Source: Arthrobacter sulfonylureivorans (GTDB lineage Bacteria > Actinomycetota > Actinomycetes > Actinomycetales > Micrococcaceae). Taken from it: a stretch of DNA of 64,000 bases. Each line of letters opens with the position of its first letter. Within the stretch, counting starts at the first letter, position 1. This document shows positions 8,566 through 17,392 of this stretch, piece after piece. Below the pieces are notes generated by a model that did no database searches, was not told where the DNA came from, and was given only the letters and a program-made list of their open reading frames with translations. The position numbers were made by a program, and so were the translations under genes. Location of the stretch: assembly GCA_004000035.1 (NCBI GenBank), contig RJAE01000002.1, positions 248,001-312,000 of the forward strand, read 5' to 3'.

Positions 8566-10326
8566 ATGACCGCAACAACCGACGAGCTCATGGCCGCTGC
8601 CGCGGCCTGGCTGGGGACTGACCCGGACCCGCAGACCCGCCAGGAATTGCAGGACCTGATTGCAGTTGCGGACGGCGATGGTCCGGAGGCCGCAACGGCC
8701 CGGGCCGAACTGGCAGACAGGTTTTCCGGCACGCTGGCCTTCGGTACGGCCGGGTTGCGGGCCGCCTTGGGTGCGGGTCCGTTCCGGATGAACCGGGTGG
8801 TGGTGCGCCGGACCGCGGCCGGCCTGGCCCGGTTCCTGCTGGATTCCGCCGCCGGCGAGTACGCTCCGCGCGCCGTGGTCGGCTTCGACGCGCGCCGGAA
8901 CTCTGATGTTTTTGCCGCCGAATCGGCTGCCATCTTCACTGCCGCCGGCATCGAAACCTTCCTCATGCCGTCGGCCCTGCCCACCCCGGTGCTGGCGTAC
9001 GCGGTCCGGGCGCTGGGCTGTGAAACAGGCGTGATGGTCACCGCCAGCCACAACCCCGCCAACGACAACGGCTACAAGGTCTATCTGGGCGGACGCGCCG
9101 TGGACGAAGGCGGACGCGGCGCGCAGATTGTGGCACCTTACGACGCCGAAATTGCCGCCCGGATCGACTACGTCCCGGCCTTGGACTCGATCCGCCTGGC
9201 CGAGGAAGGCTGGACGGTCCTGCCCGACGCGATCGCCGGCGACTACGTGGCGGCCGTTACCGCGCTGGCGGATCCCCGGTTGTTCCCCGAGCGGGACCTG
9301 AAGATCGTGCTCACTCCCATGCACGGGGTAGGCGGGGCCACCATGCGGGCCGTCTTTGAGCAGGCTGGTTTCACTGACGTCACGATGGTGGCCGCGCAGG
9401 CGGATCCGGATCCTGATTTCCCGACCGTGGCGTTCCCCAATCCGGAGGAAGCCGGAGCCATCGACCTGGCCTTGGAGACCGCGGCGGAAGTCGATGCCGA
9501 TCTGGTCATTGCCAATGACCCCGATGCCGACCGCGCGGCCCTGGCGGCCAAAGATCCCTCGACCGGCGCCTGGCGGATGCTTCGAGGCGACGAGGTCGGC
9601 GCCCTGCTCGGCGCGCACATGGCCGCGCGTTTGGCCGGCCAGGACCAGCTGGCCCCGGAAAACGACGCGCCCGGCCAAAGCCGGGTCTTCGCCAACTCCA
9701 TCGTCTCTTCCCGGCTGCTGGGCAAGATCGCGGCCGACGCAGGCACCCAGCACGTGGAGACCCTCACCGGCTTCAAGTGGATTTCCCGCGTCCCCGGTTT
9801 GGTCTATGGCTATGAAGAGGCCCTGGGCTACTGCGTGGCACCGCATCTGGTCCGCGACAAGGACGGCATGTCCGCTGCCCTGCTGCTCGCGGAGCTGGCC
9901 GCCGATGTTCAGGCCTCCGGCCGCACCCTCTTTGACACGCTCGACGAGTTGGCCCTGCGGCATGGGCTGCACGCCACCGACCAGCTCAGCGTCCGGGTGG
10001 AGAACCTTGCCCTGATTCCAGCCATGATGGACCGGCTCCGTGAGCAGCCGCCGTCGTCATTCGCTGGGTCTCCGGTGACGGACTGCACGGACTTGTCCCT
10101 GGGCAGCGGAGCACTGCCGCCCACTGACGGGATGCTGTTCCTCAGCCAAAACGAGACACGGGTGATCATCCGGCCCAGCGGTACCGAGCCCAAGCTCAAG
10201 TGCTATCTGGAGGTCATCCGGCCGGTCGGATCGGTGGAGCAGCTGCCCGCCGTGCGCGCCGAGGCCGCACAGGCACTGCAAGCGATCAAGGCGGACATCC
10301 GCGCAGCCCTTGGACTGGTGGAATAA
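8566..10326 (+). CDS. Phosphosugar mutase (phosphoglucomutase/phosphomannomutase family)
   Basis: 586 residues from ATG 8566, preceded by GGGAG; GTG 8551, which overlaps the stop of punA, would add five residues. The phosphoserine loop VTASHNP lies near residue 160, metal-binding NDPDADR near 318, a sugar-recognition segment GYEEALGYCV near 415, and the phosphate-binding RPSGTEPK near 537. The length fits the PGM2-like subgroup, which includes phosphopentomutases. Placed between purine nucleoside phosphorylase and deoxyribose-phosphate aldolase, it may convert (deoxy)ribose-1-phosphate to the 5-phosphate; phosphoglucomutase or phosphomannomutase activity is equally possible. The pathway assignment is inference from context. 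Confidence 0.92.
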   Translation: MTATTDELMAAAAAWLGTDPDPQTRQELQDLIAVADGDGPEAATARAELADRFSGTLAFGTAGLRAALGAGPFRMNRVVVRRTAAGLARFLLDSAAGEYAPRAVVGFDARRNSDVFAAESAAIFTAAGIETFLMPSALPTPVLAYAVRALGCETGVMVTASHNPANDNGYKVYLGGRAVDEGGRGAQIVAPYDAEIAARIDYVPALDSIRLAEEGWTVLPDAIAGDYVAAVTALADPRLFPERDLKIVLTPMHGVGGATMRAVFEQAGFTDVTMVAAQADPDPDFPTVAFPNPEEAGAIDLALETAAEVDADLVIANDPDADRAALAAKDPSTGAWRMLRGDEVGALLGAHMAARLAGQDQLAPENDAPGQSRVFANSIVSSRLLGKIAADAGTQHVETLTGFKWISRVPGLVYGYEEALGYCVAPHLVRDKDGMSAALLLAELAADVQASGRTLFDTLDELALRHGLHATDQLSVRVENLALIPAMMDRLREQPPSSFAGSPVTDCTDLSLGSGALPPTDGMLFLSQNETRVIIRPSGTEPKLKCYLEVIRPVGSVEQLPAVRAEAAQALQAIKADIRAALGLVE

Positions 10327-10365
10327 CGCCTTTTGCGCCACGCACGACTGTGGGACGATGCTGCC

Positions 10366-10572
10366 ATGGCCATCGAAGAGGACTACTCGCCATCCTCGCG
10401 GGACAGGCACCAGAGCCCCGACGACAAGCCGGAACACAGGGCGTCGGAAGAACACGTCCCGGCGGACGACGAGCGTGCCATCGCTCGCCGCCGGAAGGAC
10501 GCCGAGGACAAACTCGAGGAACACCGGCGTGAGGCCGAACAACACGGCCATCCGACGGGCGGCAGGCACTGA
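10366..10572 (+). CDS. Small charged hypothetical protein
   Basis: 68 residues from ATG 10366, very rich in Glu, Asp, Arg, Lys and His (for example RRRKDAEDKLEEHRREAEQH), predicted to be largely helical or disordered. There is no membrane segment or signal peptide. It lies between the mutase and deoC on the same strand, 39 bases after the mutase stop. A GACGAT sequence six bases before the ATG could be a -10 for a leaderless message. The family is not recognised, and the frame could be fortuitous. Confidence 0.45.
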   Translation: MAIEEDYSPSSRDRHQSPDDKPEHRASEEHVPADDERAIARRRKDAEDKLEEHRREAEQHGHPTGGRH

Positions 10573-10688
10573 CGGGTATCGGCCCTGCGTCGCCTGCCCG
10601 GGCGGGGCTGTGCGCTGGGCTCCCCCAGCCGATGTCCACGATATGCAAGGATGGATGTTCCTGGACCCAGCAGATGAAAGGGATGGCC

Positions 10689-11411
10689 ATGTCTGAAGAC
10701 AGCACACCCGGATCCGCGCCGAGCGAGACCTATCACGACCCGACGTCGATCGCTTCGGTCATCGACCACACCCTGCTGAAGCCCGAGGCTTCCCGCGAGG
10801 ACATCCTCAAAGTCTGCGAGGAGGCGGTGAAATACCGCTTTGCCGCCGTCTGCGTGAACCCCTTGTGGACCGCCTTGGTGCACAGCACGCTCAAAGGTTC
10901 CGGCGTCAAGACCTGTTCGGTCATCGGCTTCCCGTTCGGTGCCACGCCTACCGATGTGAAGGTGTACGAGGCCCGCGGCGCCAACTTGGACGGTGCCGAC
11001 GAGATCGACATGGTGATCGACATCGCCGCCGCCCGCGCGAATGACCGCGACACCGTCTTCGCGGACATAGCGGCCGTGGCCGAAGCCGTCCACGCCGGCG
11101 GCGCCATCCTCAAGGTCATTCTGGAAACCCATCTGCTCTCCGACGAGCAAAAGCGCATGGTGTGCGAAGCCGCGGCAGAGGCCGGCGCTGACTTCGTCAA
11201 GACCTCCACCGGTTTCAGCGGCGGCGGCGCCACCGCTGAAGACATCGCGCTGATGCGCGATGCCGTCGGGCCGCAGCTCGGTGTCAAGGCCTCCGGCGGC
11301 GTGCGCTCCATCGATGACGCGCGCGCCATGCTCCGGGCCGGCGCAACACGAATTGGCGCCAGCTCATCAGTGGCTATTGTTAATGGTGAGCAAGCCGCCG
11401 GCGGCTACTGA
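10689..11411 (+). CDS. deoC: Deoxyribose-phosphate aldolase
   Basis: 240 residues from ATG 10689, preceded by AAAGGG at the right distance. The enzyme cleaves 2-deoxyribose-5-phosphate to glyceraldehyde-3-phosphate and acetaldehyde. Family motifs are VIDHTLLKPEA near the N-terminus, SVIGFPFGAT, EIDMVIDI, LKVILETHLL and FVKTSTGFSGGGAT, whose lysine forms the Schiff base, then GVKASGGVR with the second active-site lysine. It completes the deoxynucleoside breakdown route suggested by punA and the mutase upstream. Its TGA overlaps a possible ATG (11411) of the next small gene. Confidence 0.95.
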   Translation: MSEDSTPGSAPSETYHDPTSIASVIDHTLLKPEASREDILKVCEEAVKYRFAAVCVNPLWTALVHSTLKGSGVKTCSVIGFPFGATPTDVKVYEARGANLDGADEIDMVIDIAAARANDRDTVFADIAAVAEAVHAGGAILKVILETHLLSDEQKRMVCEAAAEAGADFVKTSTGFSGGGATAEDIALMRDAVGPQLGVKASGGVRSIDDARAMLRAGATRIGASSSVAIVNGEQAAGGY

Positions 11412-11443
11412 TGTCGCATCGCACTATCGAGGAGAAACACCCC

Positions 11444-11671
11444 ATGGCCCATCCCAAGCAGCGCACCCATTCGGGCGAGGGACACTTGGTCAGCAATCTC
11501 ATCACGTTCGTGGTCATCATGCTGATCTTTTTCGGTTGCCTGTACGCCTTCAGCCTGGAACCGGTCATCGGCGCCATCCCGGCGTTCGCCATCGGAATAG
11601 GCCTGTTCACTCTGGCGTTCTTCATTCCCAAGCAAATCCTCGGGCGCTCCGACACCCACCACAACGCCTGA
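11444..11671 (+). CDS. Small two-TM membrane protein
   Basis: 75 residues from ATG 11444, preceded by a good GAGGAGA at 11429-11435. Two hydrophobic segments (around LITFVVIMLIFFGCLYAF and AIGIGLFTLAFFI) are joined by a short loop, with charged ends. It follows deoC by 32 bases and is followed by a strong terminator, so it is probably the last gene of the deoC transcript. No family is recognised. Confidence 0.7.
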   Translation: MAHPKQRTHSGEGHLVSNLITFVVIMLIFFGCLYAFSLEPVIGAIPAFAIGIGLFTLAFFIPKQILGRSDTHHNA

Positions 11672-11688
11672 GCTAACACTCAGGCTTT

Positions 11689-11744
11689 CCGGGCGCGCAG
11701 CCGAGGGGCAGAATCTGCCCCTTGGCTGCGCGCCCGGCGTTTTT
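11689..11744 (+). terminator. Strong intrinsic terminator
   Basis: A 24-bp stem (11689-11712 with 11714-11737, one mismatch) is followed by a T-run at 11740-11744. It ends the deoC/small membrane protein transcript. Confidence 0.9.
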
Positions 11745-11790
11745 AATCACGTCGGCGGTGCCTCCTCGCGATCCCGCGGGTTGCCACCCC

Positions 11791-11816
11791 TTGACCGGCC
11801 CGCCGGCGTGTAAACT
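11791..11816 (+). promoter_or_regulatory. Possible nhaA promoter
   Basis: TTGACC at 11791-11796 and TAAACT at 11811-11816 resemble -35 and -10 elements, but the 14-base spacer is short. They lie about 80 bases before nhaA and after the upstream terminator. Confidence 0.35.
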
Positions 11817-11894
11817 GGCACACGGTGTGACGGGAAGTCTGGTCGTCGAGTCATCGAACGAGCCCTCAGAGCGACCGACCGTCAGGAGCCATGC

Positions 11895-13244
11895 ATGGCC
11901 ACTCCCCCATCTCCCGGCCAGAAGACCATCCTCGGCCGCGGCAGCTATCCCGAGTTCCTCCGGATCAACGAGCTGCTGCGCAAGGAAACGGTCGGCGGGA
12001 TCCTGCTGCTGGTCGCCACCGTCGCGGCACTGGTCTGGGCCAACTCGCCCGCAGCCGACAGCTATTTCGCCATCCGCGACTTCCAGATCGGCATCGAGGC
12101 CCTGCACCTGAACCTCAGCATCGGCCACTGGGCTTCAGACGGCTTGCTGGCGATCTTCTTCTTCCTGACCGGCCTGGAACTCAAGCGCGAGTTCGTCGCG
12201 GGCGACCTGCGTTCCCCCGCCCGCGCCATCGTCCCCATCGCCGCGGCTTTCGGCGGCGTCGCGGTGCCCGCCCTGATCTTCGTGATCGTGAACCTGAGCG
12301 CCGGCCCTGAAGCCCTGCGCGGCTGGGCCATCCCGACGGCAACAGACATCGCCTTCGCCGTCGCTGTCCTTGCCGTGATCAGCTCGCACCTGCCCAGCGC
12401 ACTGCGGATCTTCATCCTGACCTTGGCGGTGATGGACGATCTGATCGCCATCGCCATCATTGCGTTCTTCTACTCGTCCGACGTGCAGGTGCCCTACCTG
12501 CTGTGGATGTTGCTCCCGCTGGGCGCCTTCGCGTTCCTGTCACATAAATTCCCCAAGTTCTTCGCCCAACACCATCTGGCCGCGTGGGTCATCCTGCTCC
12601 CGCTCGGCATCGTCACCTGGGCGCTGATGCACTCGTCCGGCGTGCACGCGACAGTCGCCGGCGTGCTGCTCGGCTTCATGGTCCCAGTGCTGCGCAGCAA
12701 GAAGAACGGCGGGCCGGACGCCGGCCCCGGGCTGGCCGAGCAACTGGAACACCGCTTCCGGCCGCTCTCCACCGGGTTCGCGGTGCCGGTTTTCGCGTTC
12801 TTCGCCGCCGGAGTGGCGCTCGGCGGCTGGGAAGGCATCAGCCGCACCTTCACCGACTCGGTGGCGATCGGCATTGCCGCAGCACTGGTGATCGGCAAAC
12901 CGCTGGGCATCATGCTCACCACCTGGGTGCTGACAAAGTCCACCAAGGCCACCTTGGATCCCTCGCTGAAGTGGATCGATGTGCTTGGCGTTGCCGTGCT
13001 GGCCGGCGTGGGCTTCACGGTGTCCCTGCTGGTCAACGACCTGAGTTTCACGCTCGGCTCCGAACACCACGACCACGCCAAGGTGGCCGTCCTGGCCGGC
13101 TCCCTGGTCTCGGCCCTGCTGGCTGCCGTTCTGTTGCGTGCGCGCAACCGGCATTACCGCCAGGTCGAGGAGCTGGAAACCGCCGATGCCGACCAGGACG
13201 GCGTGCCGGATGTGTATCAGCAGGAGCCGCGCGCGACCAGCTGA
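11895..13244 (+). CDS. nhaA: Na+/H+ antiporter NhaA
   Basis: 449 residues from ATG 11895, six bases after AGGAG. NhaA exports Na+ (or Li+) in exchange for two protons across the cytoplasmic membrane and supports pH and salt tolerance. Motifs visible include [12 protein letters not shown], the unwound-helix segment [15 protein letters not shown] with a conserved Asp, [14 protein letters not shown] with the paired Asp residues that bind cations, and [15 protein letters not shown] near the C-terminus. About eleven or twelve hydrophobic segments are present. A hydrophilic tail of about 50 residues extends beyond the E. coli length of 388. It is flanked upstream by a terminator and appears to be a single-gene unit. 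Confidence 0.96.
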   Translation: MATPPSPGQKTILGRGSYPEFLRINELLRKETVGGILLLVATVAALVWANSPAADSYFAIRDFQIGIEALHLNLSIGHWASDGLLAIFFFLTGLELKREFVAGDLRSPARAIVPIAAAFGGVAVPALIFVIVNLSAGPEALRGWAIPTATDIAFAVAVLAVISSHLPSALRIFILTLAVMDDLIAIAIIAFFYSSDVQVPYLLWMLLPLGAFAFLSHKFPKFFAQHHLAAWVILLPLGIVTWALMHSSGVHATVAGVLLGFMVPVLRSKKNGGPDAGPGLAEQLEHRFRPLSTGFAVPVFAFFAAGVALGGWEGISRTFTDSVAIGIAAALVIGKPLGIMLTTWVLTKSTKATLDPSLKWIDVLGVAVLAGVGFTVSLLVNDLSFTLGSEHHDHAKVAVLAGSLVSALLAAVLLRARNRHYRQVEELETADADQDGVPDVYQQEPRATS

Positions 13245-13412
13245 TCCGGGGTTGGTTTCGGCTCATTTCGGCGCCGCCTCTGCGACCCGCGTCACACACC
13301 GTACGGTTCCGCTGTACGCTGCCGTGCCCGTGCCATACTGAACCAGTTATGGCCAGCCCGGGCCCCGCAGAGTAGCCGGCAGGTGGGCTGCCGGAGTAGG
13401 GGATCTTCGAGC

Positions 13413-15128
13413 ATGTCTGCCGCACCAAGCCCGCTGTTGTCATTGCTGATCGGACGCCAGCAGTTCCACGAGCTATCCCTGCGCGCACGCGTGCTGCTGA
13501 GCCATCTGCCGCTGTGCCTGTCCGTGGCGCTGACCGCGTTGCTTGCCGCGGTGTTCTTCCCGGACCTGCTGTCCAACCCGCACTTCATCGGCGGACTGGT
13601 CGGCATCGGCCTCTTGTGGGTCCTGAGTGCCGCCGTCCCGTGGGATCGGCTGCCCTATCCCTCCTACTGGGTTATCCCGTTGCTGGACTTCGTCGCCATC
13701 GGGTTCCTCCGCCAGGGCAGCGGGACGGAGCTCTCCGGTATCAGCCTGCTGGCCGTCTTCCCGGTTTTCTGGATGGCCTGGTCGGAGATCGCTCCCGCCG
13801 CTGCCCGTGCCATTAGTTTCGTTGCGCCGCTGCTGATCATCTGGATCCCGGTTTTCGCCGGGCCGGATCCGGTGACGGCTGAAGCTTTGGTCGGTCCCGC
13901 TCTGATCCCGATTGTGACCCTGACGGTGTCCATCACCGCGTCCGTTTTCGCCTTGAGCTCGACGGCCCAACAACAAACGCTGGCTCACAAAGACCGCGAG
14001 CTACGGGCCTTGCTGGAAGACAGTAAAGTCCACGTTCGCCGGCTGGATACCGTCTTGAACGCCGTTGCCGTGGGCGTCCTCGTCACCAACGCCGAGGGAC
14101 AGGACATCTTGAGCAACGTGCAACAGCAGCGGGACCGCTCGGTGGCCATGCCTCAGGGGATCGAGAATCCGGACGAGGCCGACCTGCTGGTCTTCGAAGC
14201 CGACCGGGTCACACCCTTCGCCCTGAAAGACCGGCCCATCCACCGTGCCGTGCGCGGGGAAGCATTTTCGGACGTTTTAGTGTGGATTGGTGCCGGTGAG
14301 AACCAGCGGGCCATGCTGTGTACGGCGCGGCCCATGCAGGACGATGCCGGCCGGTTCGACGGGACCGTCATGGCGTTCAGCGACGTCACCGACCTGGTCA
14401 ACGCGCTGACGGTCAAGGAAGAGTTCGTCTCCAGCGTCACGCACGAGCTTCGCACGCCCCTGACCTCGATCATGGGCTATTTGGATCTCGCCCTCGAGGA
14501 CGCCGACCAGCTGCCGCAGCACGTCAGCCATTCGCTCACCATTGCCATGCGCAACTCCGAGCGACTGCTCCAACTTGTGGAAGACCTCCTTTTCACGGCG
14601 GCGGGGACGCTGAGCATAGAACCGCGCAGCACCGCTCTGGCAGACGTCGTGGCAGGCAGCGTGGCTTCGGCCATGCCCAGGGCCGAACACGCAGGCGTGG
14701 AACTGGTGATCGACGCCGCCGAGGGGCTGGTCGCCGAGATCGATCCCACCAGGATGGGCCAAGTGCTCGACAACCTTCTCTCCAATGCCATCAAGTACTC
14801 GCCCGGGGGCGGCCGGGTCACCGTGCGGACGCTGGAATCCGACGACGCAGCCGTGCTGGAGGTCAGCGACACCGGGATGGGCATGTCCGAAGCCGACCAG
14901 GCAGAAGTCTTCACCAAGTTCTTCCGGACCAGTTCGGTCCGGCAAGCTGCCATCCCCGGGCTGGGTCTGGGATTGGCGATCAGCAAGTCGATTGCCGAGG
15001 CGCACGGTGGCACGCTGACCTTTACCAGCGTGCTCGGAGCCGGCACCACGTTCCGGGTTTCCATCCCGCAGCCAGGCGAAAAGGGAGGCCGTCCTCAGAC
15101 GGCCTCCCTGAGCCAGATGCCGGCGTAA
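13413..15128 (+). CDS. Orphan membrane sensor histidine kinase
   Basis: 571 residues from ATG 13413 (GTG 13383 would add ten). Residues 1-190 contain about six hydrophobic segments and little extracytoplasmic sequence. A PAS-like region follows near 205-330. The HisKA domain has its phosphoacceptor in SSVTHELRTPLTSIMGY near residue 343. The ATPase domain shows the N box NLLSNAIKYSPGG, the G1 motif VSDTGMGM, an F box FTKFFRTS and the G2 motif GLGLGLAISKSI. It autophosphorylates and passes phosphate to a response regulator; none is encoded next to it, and the regulator at 5104-6057 is only a speculative partner. Its last codons contain a hairpin that can act as a terminator for the opposite strand. 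Confidence 0.93.
   Translation: MSAAPSPLLSLLIGRQQFHELSLRARVLLSHLPLCLSVALTALLAAVFFPDLLSNPHFIGGLVGIGLLWVLSAAVPWDRLPYPSYWVIPLLDFVAIGFLRQGSGTELSGISLLAVFPVFWMAWSEIAPAAARAISFVAPLLIIWIPVFAGPDPVTAEALVGPALIPIVTLTVSITASVFALSSTAQQQTLAHKDRELRALLEDSKVHVRRLDTVLNAVAVGVLVTNAEGQDILSNVQQQRDRSVAMPQGIENPDEADLLVFEADRVTPFALKDRPIHRAVRGEAFSDVLVWIGAGENQRAMLCTARPMQDDAGRFDGTVMAFSDVTDLVNALTVKEEFVSSVTHELRTPLTSIMGYLDLALEDADQLPQHVSHSLTIAMRNSERLLQLVEDLLFTAAGTLSIEPRSTALADVVAGSVASAMPRAEHAGVELVIDAAEGLVAEIDPTRMGQVLDNLLSNAIKYSPGGGRVTVRTLESDDAAVLEVSDTGMGMSEADQAEVFTKFFRTSSVRQAAIPGLGLGLAISKSIAEAHGGTLTFTSVLGAGTTFRVSIPQPGEKGGRPQTASLSQMPA
15078..15109 (-). terminator. Intrinsic terminator for the M28 peptidase transcript, inside the kinase gene
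   Basis: A perfect 12-bp stem (15082-15093 with 15098-15109) has a four-base loop. On the minus strand it is followed directly by TTTT. It therefore suits the leftward peptidase transcript, although it lies in the last codons of the rightward kinase gene. Confidence 0.65.
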
Positions 15129-15149
15129 ACCGCTGGTACCGGCATCTGG
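15113..15149 (+). terminator. Hairpin spanning the kinase stop codon
   Basis: An 11-bp perfect inverted repeat (15113-15123 and 15139-15149) encloses the TAA stop. No T-tract follows on either strand, so it may help termination or protect the 3' end. Confidence 0.45.
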
Positions 15150-15167
15150 CCGGATGATGCCTAACCC

Positions 15168-16688
15168 TTAACGAATGGCCTGGTGGCCCTTGAACAGCAT
15201 CTTGCTGTTATCGGTTCCCTTGCCGTTGCCCTTGGCGGTGCCGTTGATCGCCGAGGTGGTCTCCGCGAACGTCAGCGTGGTGTGCGCAATCGCATCGGCC
15301 ATCTGTTCGAGAACAACGGGGTCAACATTGTCCACCGTGTCGCAGGCCTGGTGGTAGCAGGGATCATAGGCCTCGCCCGCCGTGCCTCCGTAGATGGCTG
15401 CTTGTTCTTCGGTCTTGATCTCCTCTGCACCGGTGAACAAACCTCCGGCGGGAATGCCGTTGTTGATGAACGCGAAGTAGTCCGAGCGGCCGTCGAAGGC
15501 CGTCGGCTCCGTGGCCAGTCCCTGCGAGGCGAAGTAGTCCTCGAAGACGTGCTCAACGTTCGCCGACCCGTTGGGCCCGGTCAGCCCGAACGCATCGCCG
15601 TCGCCGTCGTAGACGAAGCGGACGGCGTTGGGCGAGCCGACCATGTCGAAGTTCAGGTTCAGCGCATGCTGTTTGATGTCCTTCTTTGTCAGCTGGGAAA
15701 CGTAGTACTCGGAACCGAGCAAACCGTCTTCTTCCCCGCCCCAGAAGGCGAACCGCACCCGGTTTCGTGGCTCGTCGCCGCTGGCTGCGATCTGCAGCGC
15801 AGTTTCCAGAATCGCCGCGCTTCCCGAGCCATTGTCATTGATGCCCGGGCCTTCGGATACCGAATCCAGGTGGGCGCCGACCACAACGGTGCGGTCCGCA
15901 CGTCCAGCCGTGTCGGCCAGAATGTTGAATGTCTCCGTCTGGACGATTTCGGCGTCCACCGCGATCCGCACTTCCAGACCGACCGTGCCTGCCAGTTCGG
16001 CCCCCAGATCGAAGCTGGTGGTGACCGCAGGAATGGCCTGAGGCGTGCCCAGCGTGCCGCCGAAAAGATCGAGCCGGTCCGGGGTGCCCCCGTTTCCTTG
16101 GTTGAAAAGCACCACGCCCACGGCTCCCGCCGCCGCGGCATTCGACACCTTCAGGGCAAAGTCGCAGGTGCCGCGCTGGATCAACGCGATGTTTCCGGTG
16201 GGGAAGCCGGCAAAGTCGGCGGCCTCACAACCGCTGGTGGACGCCCTGTCCCCCGCCAGATTGATGTCCACGGCTGTCACCGGCGCGGTGACGTCGCCGG
16301 ATCCTGAGTAATCCATGCCCAGGAAGTCCTCTGCCGCCGCATATACGGTGGGCGTCGGGGCCACCTGCTCGAAGTCCGCGCTGTTGAGCACGAAGCGTTC
16401 ATAGGAGAACGTCTGGCGAACCGGGGTGTATCCGGCTGCCACCAACTGGGCTTCGATGTACTGGGCCGATGCCTCGTACCCGGGGGTACCCGCGGCGCGG
16501 TTGCCGCCATTGGCATCGGCCACGTCCTGCAGGGCCTGCAGATGGCTAAAGATGTTCTCGGCGGTGACAGCGTCTCGCAGGGCGCTGGTATTCGTCCCGT
16601 TGTCGGCCTGGGCTGGCAGCCCAATACCGAATGCCAAAGCGGTAGCGGCGGTGATGGCCGCTCCGCGCCTGAAACGGTGGGTTTTCAT
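15168..16688 (-). CDS. Secreted M28-family aminopeptidase with a PA domain
   Basis: 506 residues from ATG 16688, preceded by a strong GGAGG. The N-terminus is a Sec signal peptide ending near AQA-DN. Residues 40-115 start the peptidase domain, and a protease-associated (PA) domain is inserted near 120-250 (NIALIQRGTCDFALKVSNAAAAGA). The catalytic core then continues: VVGAHLDSVSEGPGINDNGSG supplies the first zinc His and the bridging Asp, FWGGEEDGLLGS the catalytic and zinc Glu residues, and later FDGRSDYFAF an Asp ligand, with a C-terminal YHQACDT His. M28 enzymes release N-terminal residues from peptides using two zinc ions. The protein acts outside the cell; its relatives include Streptomyces aminopeptidase. 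Confidence 0.94.
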   Translation of the reverse strand: MKTHRFRRGAAITAATALAFGIGLPAQADNGTNTSALRDAVTAENIFSHLQALQDVADANGGNRAAGTPGYEASAQYIEAQLVAAGYTPVRQTFSYERFVLNSADFEQVAPTPTVYAAAEDFLGMDYSGSGDVTAPVTAVDINLAGDRASTSGCEAADFAGFPTGNIALIQRGTCDFALKVSNAAAAGAVGVVLFNQGNGGTPDRLDLFGGTLGTPQAIPAVTTSFDLGAELAGTVGLEVRIAVDAEIVQTETFNILADTAGRADRTVVVGAHLDSVSEGPGINDNGSGSAAILETALQIAASGDEPRNRVRFAFWGGEEDGLLGSEYYVSQLTKKDIKQHALNLNFDMVGSPNAVRFVYDGDGDAFGLTGPNGSANVEHVFEDYFASQGLATEPTAFDGRSDYFAFINNGIPAGGLFTGAEEIKTEEQAAIYGGTAGEAYDPCYHQACDTVDNVDPVVLEQMADAIAHTTLTFAETTSAINGTAKGNGKGTDNSKMLFKGHQAIR

Positions 16689-16806
16689 ACTGGTTCCTCC
16701 GTAGGGTGCGATGATGGACCCGCTATCCCCGTAGCAGGATCCTGCCCGGAAGCTACCCGATCCGACGCGGTTGCAACAGAGTCGGCAACTGATTCGGTGC
16801 TGAAAC

Positions 16807-16825
16807 GAACAAAAAATGAACAAAA
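16807..16825. repeat. Two GAACAAAA direct repeats in the divergent M28/vanZ promoter region
   Basis: GAACAAAA occurs at 16807-16814 and 16818-16825, 11 bases apart, about one helical turn. This AT-rich patch lies between divergent genes, so it may hold a promoter or operator. No regulator is known for it. Confidence 0.35.
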
Positions 16826-16898
16826 GGGCTTCACCGATAGCATGGTGGCCTGCTGCCAGTCCTGTTTCAGCACGGTGAACCTGCACGAAAGGACCCCC

Positions 16899-17351
16899 AT
16901 GCGGCGTGGCACACCGCCGGAACGCGGCCGCCTCACCGCTGCCACTTTGCTGGCCGTCTACATCTTGGCGCTCGCCCTGGTCGTGTTGTGGCCCACGCCG
17001 ATGGACGCGGTGGCGAACGGCTTGGTACAGCACGTCCTGTCGGCGCTGCATCGCGCAGGCGCCCCGGTCTGGTTCGATTACAACCTGATCGAGTCCGGGG
17101 CCAACGTTGTGATGTTCGTCCCGCTCGGTTTCCTCACTGCCCTGTTGCTGCCGGCCGGATGGCGCTGGCTCACGCCGGCAGGAGCGTTGGTGTTCTCCGC
17201 GGCCATCGAATGGTGCCAGCAGGCGTTCCTGCCCGGTCGCCATGCGTCCCTGCAGGACGTTTGGGTGAACACGCTCGGTGCCGCGATCGGCACGGTGCTG
17301 GCGTACGCCTGGCTGGAGCACCGGCGCAACCGGCGCCCGGTAACGCGATAA
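16899..17351 (+). CDS. VanZ-like membrane protein
   Basis: 150 residues from ATG 16899, preceded by AAAGGA. Four hydrophobic segments are seen. The VanZ-family pattern includes VLWPTPMD after TM1, DYNLIESGANVVMFVPLGFL in the middle, SAAIEWCQQAFLPGRHASLQDVWVNTLGAAIG near the end, with the conserved Glu and Asp-Asn-like polar residues. VanZ proteins reduce susceptibility to some glycopeptides in enterococci, but most chromosomal homologues have no known role. The next gene begins 41 bases downstream on the same strand with its own ribosome-binding site. Confidence 0.85.
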   Translation: MRRGTPPERGRLTAATLLAVYILALALVVLWPTPMDAVANGLVQHVLSALHRAGAPVWFDYNLIESGANVVMFVPLGFLTALLLPAGWRWLTPAGALVFSAAIEWCQQAFLPGRHASLQDVWVNTLGAAIGTVLAYAWLEHRRNRRPVTR

Positions 17352-17392
17352 AGTCGAACTAGTCTCTCTCACCGCACGGACAAAGGACCAGT

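Noticed and set aside
8308-9972. 554-residue open frame antisense to the phosphosugar mutase
   Set aside because: Mirror frame of a gene with intact catalytic motifs; composition typical of a shadow.
13260-13412. Region before the histidine kinase considered as a riboswitch
   Set aside because: A small imperfect inverted repeat is present, but I could not match a known riboswitch consensus.
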